34,762 nt of DNA, from positions 1-34,762 of the forward strand of contig VGAG01000011.1 in assembly GCA_016870835.1 (NCBI GenBank), given 5' to 3'. The notes beneath the pieces are model-generated. The model worked only from the letters and a program-made list of their open reading frames with translations, was not told the DNA's origin and searched no databases. Of this stretch, positions 19,854-28,492 are shown one piece after another. The translations under genes were made by a program, and so were the position numbers. The first letter of the stretch is position 1; each line of letters starts with the position of its first letter. The DNA comes from Actinomycetota bacterium (GTDB lineage: Bacteria > Actinomycetota > Actinomycetes > Nanopelagicales > Nanopelagicaceae).

Positions 19854-20582
19854 ATGTCTGAGCAGACTCAACCGGAGTTAATTAGGCCCAGCACCGTCCT
19901 TCCAGCCCAGCGGGAATCAATAACAATAGTCACATCTGATGGATTGAAATTAGTAGGTGAGGTTACAACTCCTATAAATGGCGATCGAAGCAGGGCGATT
20001 CTCTGTCTACATCCAAGGCCCACGCATGGTGGAATGATGGATAGCCATCTCTTCAAGAAAGCCGCAAATCGACTTCCCGCGATGGCTGGATTAACTATCG
20101 TGCGTTTCAACACTCGTGGCACCTCAAGTGAACAAGGTAAAAGCGAGGGTGAGTTCGGAAATGGCGTCACAGAAGCTGCTGATGTAAAGGCGGCCATCGA
20201 ACATTGCTTCTCAACTTTAAAAGTTAAGAAGCTATGGATCCTCGGTTGGTCTTTTGGCACAGATTTAGCGCTTCAACATGGAAGAGATCCAAGGGTTGAG
20301 GGGTTGATTCTGCTTTCACCGCCTCTTATGACTACTACCGAGGCAGATTTAAAGCTTTGGAACGAGGATGGACGTCCAATCTACGCACTTATTCCTGAAT
20401 TCGATGACTTTCTAAACCCGCAAGCAGCCGAAGTGAAATTTGCACCTGTTGCTCAACTTAAATTAATTGCTATCAAAGATGCAAAGCATCTCTGGATCGG
20501 TGAACCATTTGTTTATATAGCGCTAAGTGAGATTGTAAAAATAGTTGCCCCGGAAAAACTTCCATTACCAACCCAAATGTAA
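19854..20582 (+). CDS. Alpha/beta hydrolase
   Basis: A 242-residue serine hydrolase fold. The nucleophile elbow is GWSFG with S133. The oxyanion-hole region reads LCLHPRPTHGG (about residues 49-59). An acidic residue near PEFDDF and the histidine in DAKHLWIG complete the likely triad. The substrate is unknown; the family includes esterases and acyl-peptide hydrolases of bacteria. There is no clear Shine-Dalgarno before the ATG, so it may be read from a leaderless transcript, common in Actinobacteria. An MFS transporter follows 30 bases later. Confidence 0.82.
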   Translation: MSEQTQPELIRPSTVLPAQRESITIVTSDGLKLVGEVTTPINGDRSRAILCLHPRPTHGGMMDSHLFKKAANRLPAMAGLTIVRFNTRGTSSEQGKSEGEFGNGVTEAADVKAAIEHCFSTLKVKKLWILGWSFGTDLALQHGRDPRVEGLILLSPPLMTTTEADLKLWNEDGRPIYALIPEFDDFLNPQAAEVKFAPVAQLKLIAIKDAKHLWIGEPFVYIALSEIVKIVAPEKLPLPTQM

Positions 20583-20612
20583 GAAAGATTTATAGCTCGC
20601 CGTAATAGGATT

Positions 20613-21851
20613 ATGGTGATGAAGGGCTCGCTTCAAGCATATAAAGATGTAATCAAATCACCAGGCGCGTTAAGCCTCCTTCTTGCTGTTGTTCCGCCGC
20701 GAATTGCTTACGGCATGATTACGCTCTCGATTTATTTCAAAGTCCAACGTGAAACCGGATCAATTGCGACTGCCGGGCTGGCAACTGGTTTATGTGCGCT
20801 CTTTGGCGCGCTTACGACTGGGCTTAGAGGACTAGCTGTAGATCGCTTTGGGATTATCTGGCCACTTCGAATCATGGTGCCGTTGTATGCGGCATCGATA
20901 GTTGCGCTGAGTTTGGCAAGTGAGCGCAACGCGATGATTTTGTTGGCAGCGCTCAATGGTCTCCTAGCACCTCCCATCAACCTATCGATTCGTCCGCTCT
21001 GGAAGTTCACCGTTGCCGCAGATCGTCTCCGTACCGCTTACGCTTTAGATGCTTCATCAATGCGTGCGGTAGCAGTCTTCGCACCCGTTTTAGCAACAAC
21101 CCTCTCACTATCGGTCGGTCCAAATTTCGCGCTCCGAGTTTGCGCCCTTCTTATGATCCTGGGCGCCCTTCTTATGGCACCGATTCACCAAGTTAAGAAC
21201 TGGCAACCCGAACCAAAAGAAGTTGGCGAATTACCAATCTGGAGAGTTCGAGGATTTCAGATCTTGATTTTGGAAGCGATAGTTATTGGTTTCGGTAGAG
21301 GTGCATTTGAAATTGGCATTCCAGCAACTGGAACTCTTGCCGGTGTTCCGGGTCGCGTTGGAACCGTGCTTGCAATTATGGCGGCCATGTATGTAGTTGG
21401 CGGACTTGTTGCTGGTGCAATGAGTAGAAAAATTTCTGCACTCCGGGCGTATCGATCTAACTATTTGATTTGGGCGCTTGCGGCGGTACCGCTTGCATTC
21501 ACAAATATGGATTGGTCAATCATGATTGCCGTTGCAATCATCGGATTTTTTGGTGGCGCTGGCCAGGTTTTTTATTGGGAGATAACCGAAGCGATTCGCC
21601 CAAAAGGAACCGCAGTTCAAACTATTGCTTGGCTCTGGGCAGTTGAAGGAACTGCAGCAGCCTTTGGAATAGCTTTAGGTGGCTATCTAGCCGAACACTT
21701 CTCGCCTAGATATTCGCTGGCCATTATGAGTGTTTCACTATTTGTAGGTTTACTAGTAATCACTTTAGGTAGAAGGCACTTAAAAGCTTCGAATCGAATA
21801 GTCGAGTCTGGAGATGAAACAACTCCACCAGATCCAGCTAAACCAATGTAA
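20613..21851 (+). CDS. Major facilitator superfamily transporter
   Basis: A 412-residue protein with about twelve hydrophobic segments and a Gly/Ala-rich second half, typical of MFS permeases. The loop between segments 2 and 3 carries GLRGLAVDRFG, a variant of the family motif A. The C-terminal 25 residues are hydrophilic. Substrate and direction are unknown. Two start codons lie close together (20613 and 20619). It shares the strand with the hydrolase and converges on the catabolic operon's last gene, with 15 bases between the stops. Confidence 0.85.
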   Translation: MVMKGSLQAYKDVIKSPGALSLLLAVVPPRIAYGMITLSIYFKVQRETGSIATAGLATGLCALFGALTTGLRGLAVDRFGIIWPLRIMVPLYAASIVALSLASERNAMILLAALNGLLAPPINLSIRPLWKFTVAADRLRTAYALDASSMRAVAVFAPVLATTLSLSVGPNFALRVCALLMILGALLMAPIHQVKNWQPEPKEVGELPIWRVRGFQILILEAIVIGFGRGAFEIGIPATGTLAGVPGRVGTVLAIMAAMYVVGGLVAGAMSRKISALRAYRSNYLIWALAAVPLAFTNMDWSIMIAVAIIGFFGGAGQVFYWEITEAIRPKGTAVQTIAWLWAVEGTAAAFGIALGGYLAEHFSPRYSLAIMSVSLFVGLLVITLGRRHLKASNRIVESGDETTPPDPAKPM

Positions 21852-21866
21852 TCAAAATAGATGTAA

Positions 21867-22541
21867 TTAAGAAGCGTCCTTTGCAAGCGGAATTTGGGAG
21901 ACCAGGGTCATGGATAGCGCGACTGACCATGAATAAAGAATTACCGAGAGCACAGTTCCAACTCCAATAGTTCCGCCAAGTAAATAGCCAACAAGAAGTG
22001 CGGTCCCATCCATAGTCATCTTTATATAGATGATGCGTATCCCAGTTCGCTTAATTAATCCCATCAACAACCCATCCCTAGGACCACCACCTAAACCACA
22101 AGTCATGTAGATCGCAGAGCCGAGCCCAACACAAGCGATTCCGGCAAGCAACATTAGATACTCAAGAATCTGGCTCGTAGGGGAGTCAATCCAGCCAAGT
22201 GCCCAATCAAGCACGATTGCGAAGTAAGTTGCATTTGCAATCGTCCCAAATCCGGGCTTGATAGCAAGTGGGATCCAGAGCAATAGAACTAAGCAAGAGC
22301 TAAGAAAGAAAGCAGTACCGATTGATAGCCCAGATTGAATTGAAATTCCCTCGGCAAAAACTGTCCAAGGTGCGTTTCCTAGATTTGCTCGGACAACTAG
22401 GGCGCCACCCATACCGAGAATTGTTAATCCAAAGAAGAGAATTAATAATCCCGAAAGAGAAATATCCCAAACATGATTTGCAGTCCATCGTGTTCGTGGA
22501 ACTGTGCGAGCAGGTCTAAGTAGCTCTCGAAAGTTAATCAT
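21867..22541 (-). CDS. YczE-family integral membrane protein
   Basis: A protein of 224 residues from the ATG at 22541 (a longer frame to 22607 would overlap the upstream gene by 59 bases). It has about five to six membrane segments and the motif GLGGGPRDGLLMGL characteristic of the YczE/YitT-like family of unknown function. It begins eight bases after the stop codon of the DapA-family gene, making it the last cistron of the five-gene operon. A role in moving the pathway's substrate or product across the membrane is an inference from position only. Confidence 0.78.
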   Translation of the reverse strand: MINFRELLRPARTVPRTRWTANHVWDISLSGLLILFFGLTILGMGGALVVRANLGNAPWTVFAEGISIQSGLSIGTAFFLSSCLVLLLWIPLAIKPGFGTIANATYFAIVLDWALGWIDSPTSQILEYLMLLAGIACVGLGSAIYMTCGLGGGPRDGLLMGLIKRTGIRIIYIKMTMDGTALLVGYLLGGTIGVGTVLSVILYSWSVALSMTLVSQIPLAKDAS

Positions 22542-22548
22542 CTTTAGC

Positions 22549-23418
22549 TTAGAGTGAGATTTCAGAGTATTCGAGTGACTTTGACCACCTTGAAAACTCA
22601 GTAACAATCTTTGGCACAGGAGTGCGCATATCTCCTAATGAGATTGGAATGAATTTTGGAGCGGCTGATTTGATTGCACTTATCGCAAGGCCTGGGGTAA
22701 AACCATCTTGGACAATTCCACTTGAAAATTCGGCGACTGGAGCCACTTCACGCCGGGCTTCATCCAACTTTCCACCCCTAGCAAGATCATTTATCCGCTT
22801 CATTCTCCTTGGGAAGAAGTTACCGATTCCACAAATTCCACCAGAGGCGCCGAGTGAGATGGCTTCTGCAAGTAGCACATCACTTCCAATCAGCAATTTG
22901 ATATTTGAATCCAGATAAGCCTTAGCGGAATCGATAGAACCGCTTGAATCCTTTACACCCCAGAGATTTAGCCCCACCAATACTTTTGGATTTATGGTCA
23001 ATGACATCGCTGGGAAGTTGTAAGCAATGACTGGTTTTGTTGTAAGGGTTGATACCCGCTCAAAGAACTTTCGCAAGGCGCCATCATCACCGGGCCTGAA
23101 GTATCCAGGAGGCATAACCATCACGCCATCTACCTTGGTGGAGTTAGCAAATTCAAGGTATTCGGCGATCTCACCGAAGCTATTACAAATAAGCGATGGG
23201 ACGACTTTGGCAGTGCCCGAGACTTTGAGGATCTCCTCGGTTAAACGGATCTTTTCAGCAAGGCTGAGCGAAGCACCTTCGCCAAAGGTTCCGAAGGGAA
23301 CAAGGCCATCGACGCCGGCATCTACCAACCACTTCGCAAGCGCGACCGTCTCGTCATAGGCGACGCTCTCATCGCTGCGAAAGCCAGTAAACATTGGAAC
23401 CAATAGGCCTTCTAGCAT
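22549..23418 (-). CDS. DapA/NAL-family aldolase or dehydratase
   Basis: A 289-residue class I aldolase-type TIM barrel. The Schiff-base lysine is K156 (GVKDSSGS) and the catalytic tyrosine is Y133 (AYNFP). The pyruvate-carboxylate loop reads GTFGEGASLS in place of the usual GTTGE. Members outside lysine synthesis split or dehydrate 2-keto-3-deoxy sugar acids, and the neighbours (sugar-acid dehydratase, FGGY kinase, hydroxyacid dehydrogenase) favour that over housekeeping DapA. It starts two bases after the stop of the FMN dehydrogenase gene. The exact substrate is undetermined. Confidence 0.85.
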   Translation of the reverse strand: MLEGLLVPMFTGFRSDESVAYDETVALAKWLVDAGVDGLVPFGTFGEGASLSLAEKIRLTEEILKVSGTAKVVPSLICNSFGEIAEYLEFANSTKVDGVMVMPPGYFRPGDDGALRKFFERVSTLTTKPVIAYNFPAMSLTINPKVLVGLNLWGVKDSSGSIDSAKAYLDSNIKLLIGSDVLLAEAISLGASGGICGIGNFFPRRMKRINDLARGGKLDEARREVAPVAEFSSGIVQDGFTPGLAISAIKSAAPKFIPISLGDMRTPVPKIVTEFSRWSKSLEYSEISL

Positions 23419-23420
23419 CT

Positions 23421-24668
23421 CTATCTCTTTCTCTTAGTTTCAATTAGTGATTTTTCGAGCGCGGTATCGACAAGATCAGGCGTCAATTCAGATAGATCAC
23501 TTACTCCAAGTAATTTCATAGTGCGAACCATCTGGGTTTCCAAAATCTCTACTGCTCTTGAAACTCCCGCTCGCCCTCCGGCCATCAAGCCATACATGTA
23601 GGCCCTACCAATCCAGGTGAAATTAGCTCCCTTTGCAAGAGATGCAATCACATCTGCGCCATGCATGATGCCGGTGTCTACATGGATCTCTACCTTTTTA
23701 CCGAGTGCTTTTCTAGTTGGCTCGATCAGATGAAGAGGAATTGGTGCACGATCTAATTGGCGGCCACCATGATTTGATAACCAAATTCCTTCAACACCGC
23801 ACTTTGCTATTGCAACAGCATCATCAACTCGTTGCACACCTTTCACCAAGAGATTTCCATCCCAAACTTTTCTTATCCACTTTAAATCATCAAGTGTCAT
23901 CGTTGGGTCAAACATGGTATTCATTAGTTCGGCGACTGTTCCATTCCAAGATTCAAGGGATGCAAATACGAGTGGATCCTTTGTTAGAAAGTTCCACCAC
24001 CAATTAACTTTTGGGGCAGCTTCAATGAGTGTCTTGCCGGTAAGTGAAGGTGGCACAGTTAAGCCGTTACGCACATCGCGAAGGCGAGCGCCAGCAACTT
24101 GGGCATCTACAGTGAGAATTAGCCCCGTAAATCCTGCTTTAGCGGCTCGATTTATCAACTCTAACGAGCGCTCCCTATCGCGCCATAGATACAGCTGGAA
24201 CCAATTACTTCCACCAGGAGCAACTTCGGCAACGCGCTCGATTGAGGTTGTCCCCATCGTGGATAACGCAAAAGGCATTCCTTTTTGGTTTGCGACCGAA
24301 GCTCCTGCAATTTCACCTTCGGTCTGCATCATCCGGGAGAAACCGACTGGGGCAATTCCTAGAGGTAGTGAGAAATCTGCTCCACACATTTTGGTATTTA
24401 GAGATGTATTTGAGACATCACGGAGTACATGCGGCTTAAATTCGATATCTAAAAAGGCTTGCCGCGCCCTTGAGAGCGAGACTTCATCTTCTGCGGCGCC
24501 GTCGACATAATCAAATGGACCAATTGGGGTGCGGTGCTTGGCTATGGTTCTTAAATCATGAATTGTGATTGCGTAAGTAAGGCGTCGCTTCTTGGGATTT
24601 AGAATTGGTTTTCTAAATTTTAAAGTCTGCCTAAGATTCTTAATGCGGCCACTACCTTTAGTTGCCAT
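23421..24668 (-). CDS. FMN-dependent alpha-hydroxyacid dehydrogenase (LldD-like)
   Basis: A TIM-barrel flavoenzyme of 415 residues that oxidises an L-2-hydroxy acid, such as lactate, to the keto acid. The catalytic histidine is H300 in SNHGGRQLD. IAPVGFSRMMQTEGE lies early in the barrel. The C-terminal FMN phosphate region contains the ADVIASLAKGANFTWIGRAY segment. A 30-residue basic N-terminal tail precedes the conserved TIHDLR segment, as in actinobacterial LldD2. The ATG at 24668 follows AAAAGGAG with seven-base spacing and overlaps the kinase stop by one base; a TTG one codon earlier is less likely. L-lactate is a plausible substrate. Confidence 0.88.
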   Translation of the reverse strand: MATKGSGRIKNLRQTLKFRKPILNPKKRRLTYAITIHDLRTIAKHRTPIGPFDYVDGAAEDEVSLSRARQAFLDIEFKPHVLRDVSNTSLNTKMCGADFSLPLGIAPVGFSRMMQTEGEIAGASVANQKGMPFALSTMGTTSIERVAEVAPGGSNWFQLYLWRDRERSLELINRAAKAGFTGLILTVDAQVAGARLRDVRNGLTVPPSLTGKTLIEAAPKVNWWWNFLTKDPLVFASLESWNGTVAELMNTMFDPTMTLDDLKWIRKVWDGNLLVKGVQRVDDAVAIAKCGVEGIWLSNHGGRQLDRAPIPLHLIEPTRKALGKKVEIHVDTGIMHGADVIASLAKGANFTWIGRAYMYGLMAGGRAGVSRAVEILETQMVRTMKLLGVSDLSELTPDLVDTALEKSLIETKRKR

Positions 24669-26125
24669 CAACGGGCTCCTTTTCCTTTGGAGAGCAGCAG
24701 ACTCTGCTCCGATAAGAATCTCTCAAAATTTTTCATTCCATAACTATATTCTGATTCAGATATCTCATGAATCTCGGCTTTCGGCGCAAGGGCTTCAGTG
24801 CTCTCATTAAGGTCTTTAGAGAGGATGGCGTGTGCCAGGATTGCCGAACCACGACAAGTTATATCGGCATCCGAAATCCTTCGAATACTTTTACCCATAG
24901 TTCGCTTTCTAGTATTGATCCACTTCGGATCATTTCCTGCATGTCCACCTAATGCAACTTCATTTGGAACACTACCTGAAATTTTCTGGCTCATCTCGAG
25001 AACTTGTCGCTCAGCAAAAGCTACGCCCTCCATGGTCGCCCGAGCTAACGCAGATTGATCATCGCTGATTGAAAGTTCACTAAAAGAACCGCGAATATCA
25101 GAGCGCCATAGCGGGGCGCGTTCGCCAGCAATATAGGGAAGATAAATGGGGACTGTGTCGCTCTCATTTCTATCTCCCAAACTGACGAAATCTTCTTCGC
25201 TAGTACCGATTAACTTGGATGCCCAAGCGATTGAGCCACCGCTCATCTGGGTTGGGCCATATGTAACAGAGAGCGGGGCGCATGAATCCGGAATTACATA
25301 TAGGGCGCCGGCATCACTTGGAGCGGTCTTTGATGAAGTTCCCACAATTGCGGAGGTTCCAGTTATTACAAATGAAGTCGGTGAAGCAAAGACGCCAAGT
25401 GCCAACATTCCACACATCGCATCAGACCAGCCGATGCTCACTTCAAGTCCTTCAGGAAGTCCAGTTAACTCACTTGCAGCGCGGGTGACTTGTCCGCGCG
25501 ACTCAAAGCCATCGCCAAGTTTTGGCATGACGCGCGAATCCCATTCGCAATATTGAATCAACTCTGAAATAGCGCCGCGACTTCTTACATTACATATCCC
25601 TTTAGTGGACCAGGGATCTGAGAGCGCTTCACCTGTTAATAGAAAGCCGAGATAATCTTTCGGTTGTAGCAACCACCTTGTCTTCTCAATCCACTCTTTC
25701 TTGTTGCGCGAGATCCAGAGCATCTTTGCCGGACAAGCTGATGCGGCCCAGGGCAGTGAAGTGCCAATCAATTCCCAAGGATTACCGAATTTCTTTGATA
25801 ACTCCTCAGCTTCTTTCGTTGCACGATTGTCTTGCCAGATTAAAACTGGAAACGTTGGATTTCCATTCTTATCTATCCCAAGCAAAGATGGAGTTTGTCC
25901 AGAAAGCCCCATTGCCGCGATTCGAGGAAAGAAGTCCCTACAGCCAGAAGTAATTTCAATCAGCGCATTTTTGTAATCGTTCGCATCTTGCTCAACGCGA
26001 TCCTCAACTCTTCGAATCGGTAACTTTGCCTCTAACTTCTTTACAACTGTTCCACTTAAATCAATCAGAATTGCCTTGATTGAAGAGGTTCCGAGATCTA
26101 GACCAAGAATCAGATCCTTAGCCAA
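24668..26125 (-). CDS. FGGY-family carbohydrate kinase (xylulokinase-like)
   Basis: An ATP-dependent sugar kinase of 485 residues with the two-domain actin-like fold. The N-terminal phosphate loop is LGLDLGTSSIKA, and the likely catalytic base is D235 (GWSDAMCG). The segment GERAPLWRSDIRGSF and the ATP-binding GGHAGNDPKW follow. Xylulokinases, ribulokinases and several erythritol/threitol-type kinases share these traits, so the sugar is not assignable. Its start overlaps the end of the dehydratase gene by eight bases. It is unusual to see such a kinase together with a sugar-acid dehydratase; it may serve a second entry substrate. Confidence 0.85.
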   Translation of the reverse strand: MAKDLILGLDLGTSSIKAILIDLSGTVVKKLEAKLPIRRVEDRVEQDANDYKNALIEITSGCRDFFPRIAAMGLSGQTPSLLGIDKNGNPTFPVLIWQDNRATKEAEELSKKFGNPWELIGTSLPWAASACPAKMLWISRNKKEWIEKTRWLLQPKDYLGFLLTGEALSDPWSTKGICNVRSRGAISELIQYCEWDSRVMPKLGDGFESRGQVTRAASELTGLPEGLEVSIGWSDAMCGMLALGVFASPTSFVITGTSAIVGTSSKTAPSDAGALYVIPDSCAPLSVTYGPTQMSGGSIAWASKLIGTSEEDFVSLGDRNESDTVPIYLPYIAGERAPLWRSDIRGSFSELSISDDQSALARATMEGVAFAERQVLEMSQKISGSVPNEVALGGHAGNDPKWINTRKRTMGKSIRRISDADITCRGSAILAHAILSKDLNESTEALAPKAEIHEISESEYSYGMKNFERFLSEQSLLLSKGKGAR

Positions 26126-27323
26126 GTTTGCTCCAGCGAGTTGTCACATCAGAGCGCTTCTTAAGATCAGGGTGAAGTTCAGTTCCAATTCCAGGGGTAT
26201 TTGGGGGAGTAATAAATCCATCCTTGTACTCAGGAAGAACCGTTACAACCACTTGATACCAACCGTAGTAATAGGCCCGAACCATCTCTTGTAGTTCGAT
26301 ATTCGGGAAAGCCACTCCGAGATGGGTTCCAACCGTCAAAACGACTGGGCCGGTGCAATCATGTGGAGCGACGGGAACCCCGTAAGTAGAAGCGAGTGCG
26401 ATAACGGCGCGCGCTTCGGTTATGCCACCTACCCAGCCGGGATCAAGCATTAAGTGATCAACAGCCCGCGAAGAAAGTAAGCGGAGGTAATCCCATCTCG
26501 TACCCGTCGTCTCACCGACTGTGACTGGGATGCGATGTGAATTCTTAAAGCGAATTAGCGCCTCGGTACTTTCGTGGCGGAGCGCATCCTCAATCCAGAA
26601 TAAATCAAGGTCTTCTACGGCGCGCGCAATTCTTGTCGCAGCTGGAGCCGACCAGAGCGAATGCATCTCTAACATGATGTCAAAGTTCTTATCAGCGCTA
26701 CGCGCCGCTTCCATGATTGCAACACCCTCGCGCAAATCTTGATTTGAAATCGTTTGACCACCGGAGCGAACTGCCGCCTCATCAAACGGCCATATCTTCA
26801 TCGCGGTAAAGCCCATCTCTTTAAGGCTTGCAACTAATTCAGCTGGGCGCTTTAAAAATCCAACCAGATCTTCATACTCGCCATTTTGAACTTCGCCTAC
26901 TTGGGCCTTTCTACTTCTATCAATATTTGAAGAGCCTTTCGCATAGGCGCTACCGGCGCAGGTGTTGTAAGCGCGAATTCGATCTCGTACTTTTCCGCCA
27001 AGTAATTGGTGAAGCGGTTGCTTTGTGACTTTTCCTAAAATATCCCAGAGCGCGATATCAATTGATGAAGCCGCCCGAACTGCAACTCCGGAACCTTGAA
27101 AGCCAAGAAAATCTTGATGTAAAACTTCATGAATCGAAGTTATTGCTAGCGGATCTTTACCTAAGAGCCTTGGCGCAATGGATTCGTGGATGAACTCCTC
27201 TACAACACCAATCCCAACGCAGTTTTCGCCAAGGCCGATCACGCCTTCATCGGTATGAATCTGTAGGAAGAGCATCGCGGGATATTCAGCAATTTGAATG
27301 GTCTCTACTCCGACGACTTTCAT
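26118..27323 (-). CDS. Enolase-superfamily sugar-acid dehydratase (galactonate dehydratase-like)
   Basis: A mandelate-racemase/muconate-lactonizing-type enzyme of 401 residues. Mg ligands are E219, E245 and E271; H221 (LEMHSLW) and H321 (APHDCTGP) are the likely acid/base pair. Spacings of 26, 26 and 50 residues are those I recall for the D-galactonate dehydratase residues D183-E209-E235-H285, so the enzyme probably dehydrates an aldonic acid to a 2-keto-3-deoxy acid. The first ligand is Glu rather than Asp. A long polar insertion (about residues 125-155) may shape specificity. It heads the operon, with TAGGAGAG just before the ATG. Confidence 0.86.
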   Translation of the reverse strand: MKVVGVETIQIAEYPAMLFLQIHTDEGVIGLGENCVGIGVVEEFIHESIAPRLLGKDPLAITSIHEVLHQDFLGFQGSGVAVRAASSIDIALWDILGKVTKQPLHQLLGGKVRDRIRAYNTCAGSAYAKGSSNIDRSRKAQVGEVQNGEYEDLVGFLKRPAELVASLKEMGFTAMKIWPFDEAAVRSGGQTISNQDLREGVAIMEAARSADKNFDIMLEMHSLWSAPAATRIARAVEDLDLFWIEDALRHESTEALIRFKNSHRIPVTVGETTGTRWDYLRLLSSRAVDHLMLDPGWVGGITEARAVIALASTYGVPVAPHDCTGPVVLTVGTHLGVAFPNIELQEMVRAYYYGWYQVVVTVLPEYKDGFITPPNTPGIGTELHPDLKKRSDVTTRWSKLG

Positions 27324-27334
27324 TGCTCTCCTAG

Positions 27335-27351
27335 CTATACCTTTTATATAG
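27335..27351. promoter_or_regulatory. CTATA-N7-TATAG inverted repeat
   Basis: A 17-base inverted repeat (arms 27335-27339 and 27347-27351) lies 12-28 bases upstream of the dehydratase ATG. Its TATA-like halves could be -10 elements or an operator. No good -35 was found for the minus strand. Confidence 0.35.
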
Positions 27352-27370
27352 ATCGTTGCTACCCAAACCG

Positions 27371-27399
27371 TTGCTATATGAGGCTTCGGCCGATACCCT
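27371..27399 (+). promoter_or_regulatory. Candidate promoter of the LDH2-family gene
   Basis: TTGCTA (27371-27376) and TACCCT (27394-27399) are spaced by 17 bases, which would place the transcription start near 27405-27407. That is exactly at the palindrome that follows. The -10 match is weak. Confidence 0.35.
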
Positions 27400-27405
27400 C
27401 GAGAT

Positions 27406-27420
27406 GTTAATTGTTAACGA
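27406..27420. promoter_or_regulatory. Putative GntR operator in the divergent promoter
   Basis: GTTAA-TTG-TTAAC (27406-27418) is a perfect inverted repeat. Twelve of fifteen bases match the palindrome at 29228-29242 upstream of the GntR gene, including the shared core TTGTTAAC. Sitting at the predicted transcription start, it would suit repression. Confidence 0.5.
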
Positions 27421-27443
27421 TTTGAGGGGAGAGGTCAAGAGCC

Positions 27444-28463
27444 ATGAGCGCAAAACCTGCAGAAATTAGAATTGGTCGAGAAGAAATGATTGATGTCGCT
27501 GCAGATATCTTGATGCGAGTTGAAACCCCAAAAGAAAATGCGCTCTCAGTAGCTCAATCACTTGTTTCAGCGCAAGAGGCAGGTCACGCCTCACATGGAG
27601 TAATTAGATTAATTGAATATACGGGCTTTGTTAAAAAGGGAACTGTAATTCCTGGTACGCAACCAACTTTGATTCGAGATAAAGGCGCAATCGGAATTAT
27701 CGACGGAAATTGGGGCTGGGGACAAGTCGCATGCAAATTTGCACTCACCAAAATTAGAAGTGAAATTTCAAAATACGGCACCTACACAATCACTGTTAAA
27801 AATGTAAATCACATTGGCCGACTTGGTGAATATATGGAATCGCTAACTAAAGATGGCCTCTTTGCCATGATGTGGTGTAACTCTGATCCTGCTGTGGCGG
27901 CATTTGGTGGAGTGGCAAGACTATTTGGCACAAATCCTTTTGCTGCTGGAATTCCAAATGGCGAAAACCCAATCATCATTGACTTTGCAACTGCCGCATC
28001 AGCGGAAGGAAAATTAAGAGTAGCAAGAGCAAATGGCCAATCCGTTCCAACCGGAATGGTTATTGATAAAGATGGACGAGATAGCACTGATCCAAATGCC
28101 TTTTACGACGGCGGTTCAATTCTTCCCTTTGGTGGCCATAAGGGTTATTGCATGAGCCTTTTTATTGAGCTAGTCGGCGGAGCGCTATCGGGCGGACATG
28201 CTGCGATGGCGACTGGCTACACCCGCGGAAATGGAACAGTTTTAATCGCTATGGATCCCGATGCCTTTGTAGGAAGCGCTGAATTTGAAGCAGAAATCGC
28301 TGAATCTTCAGCAAAAATCAAAGCTACGAGGCCGGCGAGAGCAGAAAGCCCAGTCCTTCTTCCGGGAGAAGTTGAGAATCAATCTCGCGCCCGCAATAAA
28401 GAGAGCGTCCATATAAGTGAGCCAATCTGGCAGAGCATCTTGGAGCTTCAGAAAAGCCTGTAA
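27444..28463 (+). CDS. LDH2-family (malate/L-lactate/ureidoglycolate-type) NAD(P)-dependent dehydrogenase
   Basis: A 339-residue oxidoreductase of the Ldh_2 family, unrelated to classical lactate dehydrogenase, which interconverts 2-hydroxy and 2-keto acids. The conserved GHASHGVIRL (H48, H51) and NVNHIGRLGEY (H123) regions hold the catalytic and cofactor contacts, and LPFGGHKGYCMSL is a family signature. The ATG at 27444 is preceded by GAGGGGAGAGG. The gene is divergent from the dehydratase operon and shares its 120-base regulatory region, so it probably belongs to the same pathway. Substrate unknown. Confidence 0.86.
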   Translation: MSAKPAEIRIGREEMIDVAADILMRVETPKENALSVAQSLVSAQEAGHASHGVIRLIEYTGFVKKGTVIPGTQPTLIRDKGAIGIIDGNWGWGQVACKFALTKIRSEISKYGTYTITVKNVNHIGRLGEYMESLTKDGLFAMMWCNSDPAVAAFGGVARLFGTNPFAAGIPNGENPIIIDFATAASAEGKLRVARANGQSVPTGMVIDKDGRDSTDPNAFYDGGSILPFGGHKGYCMSLFIELVGGALSGGHAAMATGYTRGNGTVLIAMDPDAFVGSAEFEAEIAESSAKIKATRPARAESPVLLPGEVENQSRARNKESVHISEPIWQSILELQKSL

Positions 28464-28465
28464 GT

Positions 28466-28492
28466 AGGCTCTATCTAAGTTCTAGATAGCCT
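28466..28492. terminator. Possible bidirectional hairpin between convergent genes
   Basis: AGGCT and TATCTA-type bases at 28466-28477 pair with 28483-28492 (ten pairs, CT bulge, five-base loop). The hairpin overlaps the GntR stop codon and lies just after the LDH2-family stop. No strong T-tract follows, so function is uncertain. Confidence 0.35.

Noticed and set aside
23914-24510. Plus-strand frame of 198 codons opposite the FMN dehydrogenase gene
   Set aside because: Antisense to a gene with complete catalytic motifs; no start signal or homology pattern.
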